Below, piece by piece: positions 10,731 through 21,400 of a DNA stretch of 64,000 nt; positions within the stretch are counted from its first letter, which is position 1; every line of letters begins with the position of its first letter. The position numbers and the translations under genes were made by a program. The notes under the pieces were generated by a model. That model did no database searches. It saw only the letters and a program-made list of their open reading frames with translations, and was not told the origin of the DNA. Origin of the DNA: Mesorhabditis belari (Eukaryota; Nematoda; Chromadorea; Rhabditida; Rhabditidae); the NCBI GenBank assembly GCA_958450365.1, contig CAUEEP010000932.1:1049501-1113500 (forward strand), written 5' to 3'.

Positions 10731-12923
10731 TTTGATTAATTCTCAAATTCGGGAGTATTTGATAGTTGTCTAATTTGAAGTACTTTAGCTTCAGTTGATT
10801 TATCACCATTCTTGATCTTGGGTCTTTCTTGTTTTTCGCCAGGCGGTTGCAGATCAATTATCAACCCCAAAAAATCCCTTATTATCATCTAGCTTGAAAC
10901 ATCGTTATTTTTCTAGAAACTAGTGTATGAACGTTGGAAATTTGTAGATAAAAAAGTATTAAAAACAGTGTTTTAAAAAAGGCAAACTTAACTTTTTCTT
11001 AATGATTTCCCTTAAAGTTTCTTTAATTCCTTATCTACGCTTTTTTCGAATTCAAGAAATTAAAACATTTTGCGTTTTGCGTAAACAAGTTTTAGCACAT
11101 TTTTGCATCAAATGCCAGCCTAGTAGAACCTAAAATGTCAGTAGATACCCAAAATCAAATTTATCTCAAATTGTTTGTAGATTTGAAGTTTAAGTATTGT
11201 TATTGTGAAAACAAAACCAATATTTCATCGAATCCAATTTGTTTCCATGAAACAGAGCACTTTTCTCAGCAAAAAAAGACAGAAAACGCAAAAACGAGAA
11301 AGAAATTTGTGGTCTAAGAAAAAGAGGGGCAAAAAAGAGGCATTTATCCCCAATTTCACACTATTTTGATGGGTTGTCGACACCTTTTTGAAGCAAAGAA
11401 AGAAAGGAGGAAAGGAAAGACAACTGGACCCAAGACTTAGCACTTCTTTTGTCGCTAAGTGAAACTCTCTTTTCCTTTTTTCCTTTTTTTTCCTCCACAA
11501 TTGCCCAGTTTATCCCATTTATCAACCACAAAATACTTCGTTTCTTTTGGCAGGCAAAATGAAGTTGAAAAACCGCAAAAACGTGGCTAAGCGACAAAAG
11601 CGGCTGGTTTCTTGGTTTCCTGGTTTCCTGATTTCAAAGTTTTCCTTTAGACCTTTAAAAGTCGATATGTTACATTCGTTATTCAATCTACAGGCCCACC
11701 TACAGGCCTACAGGCCTACCTACAGGCCCACCAGGGCCTAGATTGACAAAAATTGACCAAAATTAGCCAAAATTGGATCAATTGTTCTGATTTTTCTGGA
11801 CGTAAATCTTAAGTAGATCTCCTGAAATGGTGCCCATTATCTAAACAATTAAAGCTTTCAACTTTTTTATATCACCTTTCAAAGTTTTGGTCGCTCGACA
11901 TGCTACTCATTTATGGGATTTTGAAAGTTTCGTCTTTTGATAAAAACCTTTAAAATTTACTCTTTAAAAATTACTCTTTGAAACTCATGGCCTGAACGCC
12001 TTTTACGAGAAAAAAGCTAGTGTTTCAAGTTTAGTCCTTTCCTGCCAATGGATAGACTGATAACCCATGCCTTTATTTCAATGTTCCCTCCGACTTTTCC
12101 TGTATTTTTTTTTTTAAAAATTACTCAACTTTACTCTATTTTCAGCTAAAAAATCCTTTTCCCTACCACAATGTCAAATTTTTGTCGAGAAAGACGAGAA
12201 AAGCAGAAAAAACCCTTTTTCGAATGCCTCGAAATTTCCTGTCGTTTAACCCATCTCTAAAGCCACAAATTTCAATTATTTTTGCTTGAAAAACAAGAAA
12301 AACAACGTTAAATTAGTAGGAAGTGAATTTTGAAAGAGCTTTATTTTAAAAACAAATAAAAGGAATCGATTAAAAAGAAGTTCAGCTCTCAAATACCCCT
12401 CATTTTGAAACTTTTAAATTTTACTACATTTTCTAAACAATATTTTACAGATTTTAAGATAACTCTTGTTTTTTAGATTAAAAATGACTACTACTATGAA
12501 TCAATTTTCAAAATAATCAGCTAAAATCAACTTTAATATCATTCTTGTTAGCTTTTGAAAGCGCAGCCAATTTTCTAGACCATTTGATGACACGGATTTT
12601 CTTAAAAATCAATAATTTGAAAGTCCGGCTTTCAATTTAAAGAAAGATTGAAATTTTATGAAATTTAAACTGTTTCAAAAATTTGAGATTCACCGATGTA
12701 AGCCTTTGTTTTCTTTTATGCCAAATTTTTAATCCATGATGCTACAAAAAGCCGTGTAAATTAACGTGTAAATATTTGTCCGAAATCCCTTTATATTGAA
12801 ACTTGTTTTTTCAACATTCTGTTCCGGCTTTCTTGTTCTCCTTAATCTTGGTGGCGTACAACAATGTGTAACCGAACGATAACATTGGACAAGTATATGG
12901 CCTTACCGAAGCAAGGGACACAT
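10731..12923. other. Intergenic, no gene seen
   Basis: A small ACCTACAGGCC array lies at 11689-11737. The open frames over 11135-11741 show no family signature and no matching splice partners. Confidence 0.4.
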
Positions 12924-13147
12924 GTTGGTGTGACTCATTGGTAGAGCGTGGGCGCGGTAAGTGGCTTAGGCTAAAGCTTAGGCTCAGGCTTAGGCTTAGG
13001 CTCAGCTCAGGCTAAGGCTTAGGCTTAGGCTCAGGCTTAGGCTCAGGCTTAGGCTTAGGCTCAGGCTTAGGCTTAGGCTCAGGCTTAGGCTTAGGCTCAG
13101 GCTTAGGCTTAGGCTCAGGGCGCGGGTTCGAATCCCGGCCCAGACCA
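12924..13147 (+). pseudogene. tRNA-like sequence split by a telomere-like array
   Basis: An A-box-like GACTCATTGGTAGAGCG lies at 12932 and a perfect B-box GGGTTCGAATCCC at 13124. Between them sits an array of TTAGGC/TCAGGC units (about 12966-13118). Removing the array leaves about 71 nt, the size of a tRNA. Acceptor pairing is poor and no normal anticodon arm remains, so it is a pseudo-tRNA or the head of a tRNA-derived repeat. Confidence 0.65.
12963..13119. repeat. Telomere-like (TTAGGC/TCAGGC)n array
   Basis: Mixed hexamers TTAGGC and TCAGGC, mostly in an 18-bp pattern of two TTAGGC and one TCAGGC. TTAGGC is the usual nematode telomere unit. The array is internal here. Confidence 0.93.
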
Positions 13148-13751
13148 TGCCTTGTATGCAGCCCCAATTGCATAAAAGAACTAGCCAAAAGTACATAAAA
13201 TGACTTCATAAAAATAGAATCAATTTTAAACCTTTAAACAAAACAAAGGCTTTAAAAGAACAAGCATAACCAATTGCTTAAACCTAAAATTGCTTAACCA
13301 ATTGCTTAAATCCAAATTCTTAATCGCACACCCCATAATTTGAAACTTATATTTCAAAATACAAAAATTCAAATCCATAAAAAAATTCCATTTTAATTTC
13401 AGTCTCAACTACTTTTATGTACTTTCTGTTTTTTTTTCTTTATGTACTTTTGCATTTCGAAGTGATTTTGCCGGATTTTCGCTCGATTTCATTCTTAGCG
13501 GAAGTGGTTTAAAGAAAAAAACGACTTGACTCAAAAATCTCTCACATTTTCGAGTTTTGCTCTCGGTTTTGGATCTTGATTTTTAAACTAAAGGCAGGTT
13601 TAAACTAAATTCGAGTTTACTTCTAATTTTTGATGCAATGTTTCAAAATATTTTAGATTTTCGGAAATTTTAGTGAGTCAATTAAAGGCCTTTTGTTTGT
13701 TTTCGAAACTCCTTAAAAATTATTTTCCCTTTTTTCCGATCGCAAACAATC
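13148..13751. other. Intergenic, no gene seen
   Basis: AT-rich, with a small duplication of TAACCAATTGCTTAAA at 13267-13310. Nothing else was recognised. Confidence 0.5.
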
Positions 13752-14053
13752 TATTGGGTTGGTGAATTGAAAACTACGGCTATTGTCATATGTCCCAGTT
13801 TGAGCACTTTCTTCAAACGAAACCCATTTTGGTGTCAATGGAAAAGTTGTAGAGAATCAAAAATCAAGCTTATATCCAAATTTTCAGAACGATTCAAAAA
13901 CTGTTTTTCAAGAAATCCCAAATTTACGAATTTTCACAAAACTTGCTTTTTAAGCGAAACTACTAAGTGTATCTTTTCGGAAATTTGGCTATGGTTTTAT
14001 GTTGAATAAATTTTAGTTCAAAGTCCCGCAGTTTTCAATTCACTAACCCAATA
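13752..14053. mobile_element. Short mariner-type TIR element
   Basis: 302 bp from TATTGGGTTGGTGAATTGAA to its inverted copy TTTTCAATTCACTAACCCAA. Internal text CCCATTTTGGTGTCAATGGA is shared with copies at 57.2 and 57.6 kb. Non-coding. It is followed at once by the Tc1-like element. Confidence 0.9.
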
Positions 14054-14055
14054 TA

Positions 14056-15362
14056 TACAGGGTGCGGCAAAAGTTCGGAGCCGCTTCTTAAGATAGTTAA
14101 AGGTTTTAAAACTCGCTTTAAAAAGTTAAAAATTAATAACAAATTCTTTATTCGAATCATAACAACAAATAACTTATAACAAATGCTCGAAATTTCCATC
14201 ATCCGCTTCGATACACCTCTTTAAACGCTTCGGGAAGTTCCTCACAATGGTGGCACACGCTTAAACAGTTATTTCATCCCAGACTCGTTTCAGAGCAGAT
14301 TTTAAAGCATCCACTGTTTGATACGTCTTCATCGAGATCTTGCCTTCCAAAATAGCCCAAACGGAGTAATCGAGGGGATTAAGATCTGGCGAATTTGAAG
14401 CCTAAATGGTCTTATCCCAAAAGCCTGGAAACAACTGAGCGCAAACGTTGAGAGGAGTGAGCATCATGCGCCGGAGCCCAGTTCTGTTGCAGGGAAAAAC
14501 CAGCTTGTCCAAAGTGATTTGTTGCCCAATGTTTCAAGACATCTTTTAATACCAGTTGTTGGCAGTTTTTAGCATTCATCTTGACGTTTCTGTCCAAAAA
14601 AACCGGCGGTGTCTTGCTTGTAGCACACATACCTCCACACACCATAATCGAAGCTGAAAAATGCTTTCTAACCATCAAATTTGCCGCAAATGTGTTCTTC
14701 AGACCCCTTTTCAGAAGTTATCTATGATTTTGGCGGTTGTGCAATGACTGGATAGAAAAAATCTTTTCATCTGTGAAGAGGATCCTCTCAAGTAGGTCAG
14801 TCACCACCAAGCGCACCATCTTCTTTACTAGACGCTTTCGTTTCTTCTGGGATTTGTCGCTCAAGACGTGTGCTTTGGCCAATTTGTAGCTACAGAATCT
14901 TAGTTTCCCTTTAACAATCATTCCAACGCTTCGAGGGCTAATTTTCAGCTGTTTGCCCATCTTTCGCATCGACTGCAGCTTGTTTTGGCGAATTCGAAAG
15001 CGAATTTCGTTGATGTTCGTAGGTGTTACGGCAGCTGGTGGTCGACCACTTCGAGGGTGATCCTTGTTGTTCTTTATCTCCTTGTAGCGTTTAATTGCTT
15101 TGTTGACGGTGCTTTTTGGATATTTCGTGATTTTTACAATCTCCGGGCTATTTTTTTCCGCCTTGGTATAATCCGAGAATCACATCGCGTCGTTTTTTGG
15201 CGTTCATTCTTACGAATTTTGCTGCTAAAAAGAAAATTTTTGTAACAAATCACCTTAACTATACTCGAAAAAAGGAAAAAGTATACCAAACACAAAAAAA
15301 AGCGTGAACTAAATTTTCTGCAATGTTTTCATAGCGGCTCCGAACTTTTGCTGCACCCTGTA
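14056..15362 (-). mobile_element. Tc1-like transposon relic
   Basis: 1.3 kb with inverted ends TACAGGGTGCGGCAAAAGTT and AACTTTTGCTGCACCCTGTA, flanked by TA. It carries a broken minus-strand transposase and ends 56 bp before the channel gene start codon. Confidence 0.93.
14174..15207 (-). pseudogene. Tc1-like transposase, inactivated
   Basis: About 344 codons long, the normal size, starting MNAKKRRDVILGLYQGG. The HTH region (KSTVNKAIKRYKE, SGRPP) is followed by ILFTDEKIF (first Asp), SLQQNWAPAHDA and SPDLNPLDYSVW (third acidic residue). A frameshift in an A-run follows codon 18, and there are stops near the QQN block and before ACATIVRNFPKRL. The second catalytic Asp of the QQD motif is Asn here. 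It is clearly dead. Confidence 0.92.
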
Positions 15363-15409
15363 GTTCAATTTTTCTAAGCTTTTCCTTTGTAATCATCTGG
15401 CCATTTCCT

Positions 15410-15416
15410 ATTTTAG
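15410..15416 (+). promoter_or_regulatory. Probable trans-splice acceptor at channel gene start
   Basis: ATTTTAG ends two bases before the proposed ATG at 15419. In nematodes such a site just 5' of a start codon usually receives a spliced leader. It could instead be the acceptor of an ordinary intron after an unseen 5' exon. The Tc1-like relic ends at 15362, leaving only 56 bp between it and the ATG. Confidence 0.5.
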
Positions 15417-15418
15417 AT

Positions 15419-18400
15419 ATGCGATTACTAGTGATTTCTCTATTTCCAAATTTCATCTTCGAATTAGCGTCAATTGTCATCAATCAAGACTATGATTTGG
15501 TCGATTCGAGCAGCGATGAGGATTCGGTGAGTGGAATGGCTAAAAATTGCTTGTTTTTGTATCTGTTTTTGTATTTTTCTCTAGATTTCCTACTTCTAAA
15601 TAATTTATAACTTGAATCATTAAAAGCTGAAACGTATTTAGAACATAGTTTCAATCTAAAGGGCGAGCCAAAATTACCGTTACATATAAAAAAGTCTCTG
15701 TATAAAAAGCAACTCAAAAGATCAAAGATTTTTCTTAAAAATAACTCTTATTGTCTCATAACAATTCATAAAAACTATTCCTTTTCAAACAGATCTTCAA
15801 TAGCTTTTACACAAGCGTCCAAACGTCGTAGAAAAGCGTCGACCGTGGCGAAATGGTATAGGAGATCCAGCTCTTCCCAAGCTTCCAGCTCTTCCCAAGC
15901 TTCCAGCTCTTCCCAAGCTTCCAGCTCTTCCCAAGCTTCCAGCTCTTCCCAAGCTTCCAGCTCTTCCCAAGCTTCCAGCTCTTCCCAAGCTTCCAGCTCT
16001 TCCCAAGCTTCCAGCTCTTCCCAAGCTTCCAGCTCTTCCCAAGCTTCCAGCTCTTCCCAAGCTTCCAGCTCTTCCCAAGCTTCCAGCTCTTCCCAAGCTT
16101 CCAGCTCTTCCCAAGCTTCCAGCTCTTCCCAAGCTTCCAGCTCTTCCCAAGCTTCCAGCTCTTCCCAAGCTTCCAGCTCTTCCCAAGCTTCCAGCTCTTC
16201 CCAAGCTTCCAGCTCTTCCCAAGCCTTTTCGAGCGCTTTTTTCAAACTATCAACAGTTTTGTGTGGTTGATAGCGTCAACTGATAGCATTTGTGATTTAT
16301 TTTTCTGGCCTTGTAGGCCTTGTAAGCCTTGTAGGCCTTATAGGCCGTGTAGGCCTTTAACTTGAGCTTGTTTTTGATGAGGGATGTTCTAAGGATGTTC
16401 GGATGAACATCTAAGGGATGTTCGCTCTGTATCCCCCTTTTTTTGTGACATTTTCCGCACCGATTAGTTTGGGGTTTTCAACAGGCGATTCCTCACTTTT
16501 TTTGACATTTGCTGAAGTTGTTACCGTTAGCTTTCTTCCATTTTGCTTAGGCTTAGGCTTAGGCTTAGGCTCAGGCTCAGGCTTAGGCTAGGCTTAGGCT
16601 TAGGCTCAGGCTCAGGCTTAGGCTTAGGCTCAGGCTTAGGCTTAGGCTCAGGCTTAGGCTTAGGCTCAGGCTTAGGCTCGTGAGTGAGCATGAGTGAACA
16701 TTGTAACGGTAATTTTGGCCCACCCTGTAGAACGCTCTTTTTTCTTTACGAATACTTTAATAAGACTGCTTAGAGTGGCTCTTTAACAATGAAAATACGA
16801 AATGAAATGCTGAAAAAGAATGAAGTGATAGTTTCAATTTATGTATAACTCTGATATTTTCATTACACCATTTTCTTACAACTTTCAGCTTCATCCCACT
16901 CAAACGATTTACCGACAAGCACTCGATCGATACAAAATCCAAAACGAACAGCCGAAAACGCAGCCGAAACCGCAGCGCAAACCGGTGAGTTTAAATGAAA
17001 GCCTAAACGAAAATAAGGTATTTGAAAAAGTCATTCAGAGCTTAGCTATGATATTTGTGTACAATTTATTTAAAACATATTTCCTTTCCTTATCCAATAG
17101 AGAGCCTTCAAACCCCCACCAACGCGTCACAGTCGGCCATCGGATAACGATTGGCGATCGGTAAATGATTGTGTGCAAAAATGAAACGATTGAAAAGATT
17201 GCCGTGTTTCAAAATCAACGAGACTTACTCCAATATTATTAAGCGCTACATTCTTTCTTCAGTCTACCAAATTAACATTTTTGTTTGTTTGTTTAAATGA
17301 AAGCGAATTCTGAATGTGAGTGACGGCCGAAATTTGAATTTGAATTTGAATTCGAATTTGAATATTTAAAACAATGTAGCTGAGGAATTTCGTTTAAAAA
17401 TTGAATAAATTCCAATCTGATCTGGATTTTGTGTTTCAAAATGTGTTTCAAAATGAATCACACTGATTTTGGTGACACATCGTTAGTGCTTCATCAAAAT
17501 AGCGCTTAAAACAAATAAAGATTAAAAATTCCAGGTCTTTTCCTTGATTTTCAATATGCTTTTTTTCAATAATTTCAATTACAATATGCTTTTTAAGACT
17601 TTCAATATAAAGAAGTCCGGCTCTTTCCCTGAATCGTGGTCTTTTGAAAGTTCCGTGGCCCTTTGAAAGTTCTGTGGTCTTTTAAAAGTTTCGTGGTCCT
17701 TTGCAATTTTTTGTTTTAAGTTTGCAATAAGTTCCACATGCACATTTAATCAGAATTTAAAGGACAATCGTAAGAACAACAATTTTAGTATCCCAGCAAA
17801 AAGCAAGGCTTGGTACGCCTTGCGTTCCTCGGATACGCAAATCTTTGTGAAGCTAGCCTTCACATACAGCCAAGATCCTTGCCAACTTGACATCCTTGCC
17901 AACTTGACGATACCTTGTTGAGACCAAGAGGAATTCTGTGCAATGTCGCTCAAAGTCGACCCCCTGAAGTAGCCAAGGCACAAGCGAGAGGCTTTCTCTT
18001 TATGAGTGGATGTTTATCGTAAGATGTTTTTAGCCATAGAGTCACAAATCCTGCCATCGAGTTAGCTTTTATTGGCCCGATGTTTGAGCTTCCTTAGTGC
18101 CTCTTCAACTTTTTTGACAAAGGACCACGAAACTTTTAAAAGACCACGAAACTTTTAAAAGACCACGATTCAGGGAAAGAGCCAGAAGTCCGAAAAATTA
18201 ACCATGATTTCATGAAAAATCTCTTTTTATAGTTAAAAAAGTCCAAATTTCAAGTAATTCAACCAAAAATTTGTAAAAAAAACCATAAGGCCTTTACAAA
18301 AATCGTCGAATCATCCAAAGAAACAGCTTGCCGTGTAACTAACATAAAGATCTTTTTCTTTTTATCTTTTTATATATCTTTTATAAGATATCTTCTTCAA

Positions 18401-21400
18401 ATACCTTTCCAACCAAATTTCAGGCGATTCGAAAGCGAGTCAAAGCGAAAGTGACATCACAAAATGTGAATGATTAAAATTTTGCACTTGAGCCCAAAAT
18501 TCTGTTGCATAATATGACCAAGTGTGCACTAATTTGACGATTTCAAAAAAACTGTATTGTATTCTTTTTGAAACAAGGAAATTTTCAGCCGAACTGCACG
18601 CGGGATACGGTGATTATGCACAAATTGATCAACGAGACCGGCTATAACAAATTGCGGATACCAAGTGAGATTTGGCGATTGGGATCGGCGGTGGATGTCG
18701 AATTTGTAGCAAAATACAGCCAAATGCAGCCAAAAATGCAGCCAAATTTCGAGCAAAAATTGTTCTCAAGAATTTGAGGATATGCTCTGTCAAAAAATTG
18801 TAGATGAATCCTTTTTTTGCTAGTTTTGAGCGCGCCTTGGCAGCTGTTAAAGCTGATGTTAAAGTGTTTTTTTTAGTTTCTTTATCTCAAAAATAGTAAA
18901 TACAAAAAAATAGCACCATTTTAGCCAATTAAAGTACTGGAAAGTACAGGAAAGTACAGGAACGTACAAAGTACGTTTTTAGGACTCTCAAAAAATAATA
19001 GACGCACTTTTATTTTATCAAGAAGAAGTTAATAAATAAAAATAACAACACAAACCAAATCTACTATATATAATTGAGGATTGTCTGTCCGTCCGTCCGT
19101 CCATCCTTACGCAACTTTCATCTCGAGAACCGGAGAAGCTAGAGCTCCAAAAACAACACCCTTATCGGTTCTCGAGGCCACGGAGTTCCCCGTTGAAGTC
19201 AGCCTTTTTTTCTACAGGCTACGGAACAACGGAAATAGTAGTATTGCGTACTCCGACCCTAGATCTCAGCCCCCAGTCTACCGATTTTCATGGTTAATAT
19301 ATCATTTTGTAGGAAATTTAAAACTAGAATAATTTCGATGGGTGCCGGTACAATTTCTCCGTGTGACCGCGTAGGTTTGTCGAAAGCATTGTTGGAATTC
19401 GAGTAAAGTTGCCCGGTTCTCAGCTAGCTGAATACGATAAAGACGTAGCTCAATTTCTCCCAATATATAATGCCAATCTAAATTAACAACCGCTATATTG
19501 AACAGATATAATTAATATTGAAACTTTATTTTTTAATCGTTTCTTTTCTAGCCGATGAGGGTGTCCGTGTGGTGGTCGAGTTTTGGATTCAATCAATCGA
19601 GTCGATCAACGAGATCACCAATGATTTTGAGGTGAGAAATGGAGCTGAAGGAAAAAGACGTAGAGAAATATAAAAAATACGAACATTGTTTCGATCAAAA
19701 GTAAGCCAAAAGTGGTTAAAGCTGAAAATTGTCTCTAGATGACAAAGAGAAGAAGTTTTGGTACTAATAAAGTATCTAAATTTTTGCTTTTTCCACATTT
19801 TTTAGGGGTAATCGATGACGCTGATTACGAATTTGATGTTTAAAATGTGTGTTATCAATTCAATTCTGGATTTATTGAGCATTTTAAGTTCCAAGAAACA
19901 AACATATCAATTTAATCATTTGTTTCCTTTGTTTCCTTTGATTTTGATTGATTAATTGATTCGATTCGAAATCTATTTAGAATTTTAATTGGAAAATTTG
20001 AAATAATAGGTAAATAATAAGTAAATAATAAGTAAATAAGAAGTAAATAATAAGTAAACATTAGAAAACACTTGCTAAATAGACAATTCGTAGTATTTAG
20101 ATGGACATTTACATCAACGAAATGTGGATGGATCCGGCTTTGACCTTCGAGCATTTAAACCCGTGCAAGCAGAATTTCTCGCTGAGTTTTCAGGTTTCAA
20201 AATTCAGAAAGTAAAAAGAAAAACATTTTCACAGATATTCGATCAAATTTGGACACCAAATAGCTGCTTTATCAACTCGAAAATCGCCGAGATTCACAAT
20301 TCGCCATTTCGGTGAGTGACAAATGTTGCGAAGGGGGGAAAAGTCAAGCTTCACCCTCGAACTCACAAACATCTTTGGCTTCACAATCATCTTTGGCTTC
20401 ACAATCTTTGCCTGTCTATTTTATTTCACAATCTTTGGCAGTCTATCATAATTGAAATCAAATTTTCACAAATAATATCTCTTCAAATTGATTCAGCTTT
20501 TGAATTGAAATAATTTAGGCTAAATTTCTCGTGAAGGCCAAAAATCAGGTTTCAAACTAAGCGACTCCACGTCAAACACAGTCAAACCTTAGCTTTAAGT
20601 CAGAATTCGTTGAAAAATAACGAAAAGACTTTCTGGAGAGCCTAATAAAAAAATAACTTTTAATATTCAGACCGAAGTTTAGCAAAATCGTTTCGTCTTT
20701 GCTTTAAGTTTAGCAAAATCGTCTTTGCTTGTTTTGATATACGATTATTGAGGATTAAGAGCTACAATGTCCTTGATAAGTTTCAAAGTTTCAAGTTGAA
20801 GCTGATTGGATTGAGCACTGGCAATGAGCGTCGCAAGTCGCATCGTTGTGTGTTTAAATTTCATCTCTTCAAATACATTGAAAAAGTGACTTTTCAGAAA
20901 CGTTTTTCTCATGTTGTACCCGAATGGGACGGTTTGGGTGAATTATGTGAGTTCTTTAAAGAAAAAATGAATGGTTTGACGATTTTAGCGAACCCGTGTG
21001 AAAGGTCCTTGCTCTTTGGATTTGACAATGTTCCCGTTGGATCGACAAAGATGCAGTTTGATCTATGAAAGGTGAATGGATGAGGAGGGGAGATTTTCGA
21101 CTCACTAGTGCTCCTTCGCTAGTGCCCCTTCGCTAGTGCCCCTTCGCTAGTGCCCCTTCGCTAGTGCCCCTTCGCTAGTGCCCCTTCGCTAGTGCCCCTT
21201 CGCTAGTGCCCCTTCGCTAGTGCCCCTTCGCTAGTGCCCCTTCGCTAGTGCCCCTTCGCTAGTTCCCCTTCGCTAGTTCCCCTTCGCTAGTTCCCCTTCA
21301 CTAGTGCACAGCCATTGGTGCCCTTTAGAAAAAAGGAATAGCCGAAGGGGCCCTAGTCATCACTAGTGCACAGTCATTTCAACTGACTAGGGAATGGATG

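Larger units (their letters stand above)
15659..16728 (-). mobile_element. TIR element in channel intron 1 with transposase scrap
   Basis: The ends are inverted copies: AGGGCGAGCCAAAATTACCG and CGGTAATTTTGGCCCACCCT. It holds a transposase C-terminal fragment expanded by an 18-bp array (15775-16250) and a telomere-like array (16544-16679). The rest of the transposase is gone. Confidence 0.85.

Noticed and set aside
12963..13119. A chromosome end
   Set aside because: The TTAGGC-type array is short, degenerate and flanked by ordinary sequence on both sides.
15797..16270. Ser/Gln/Ala and Gly/Arg/Ala/Ser repeat frames
   Set aside because: Alternative frames of the 18-bp array; only the AWEELE frame continues into real transposase text on both sides.
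19081..19332. 83-codon frame starting SVRPSVHP
   Set aside because: It comes from GTCCGTCC repeats at a probable mobile-element end inside channel intron 4.
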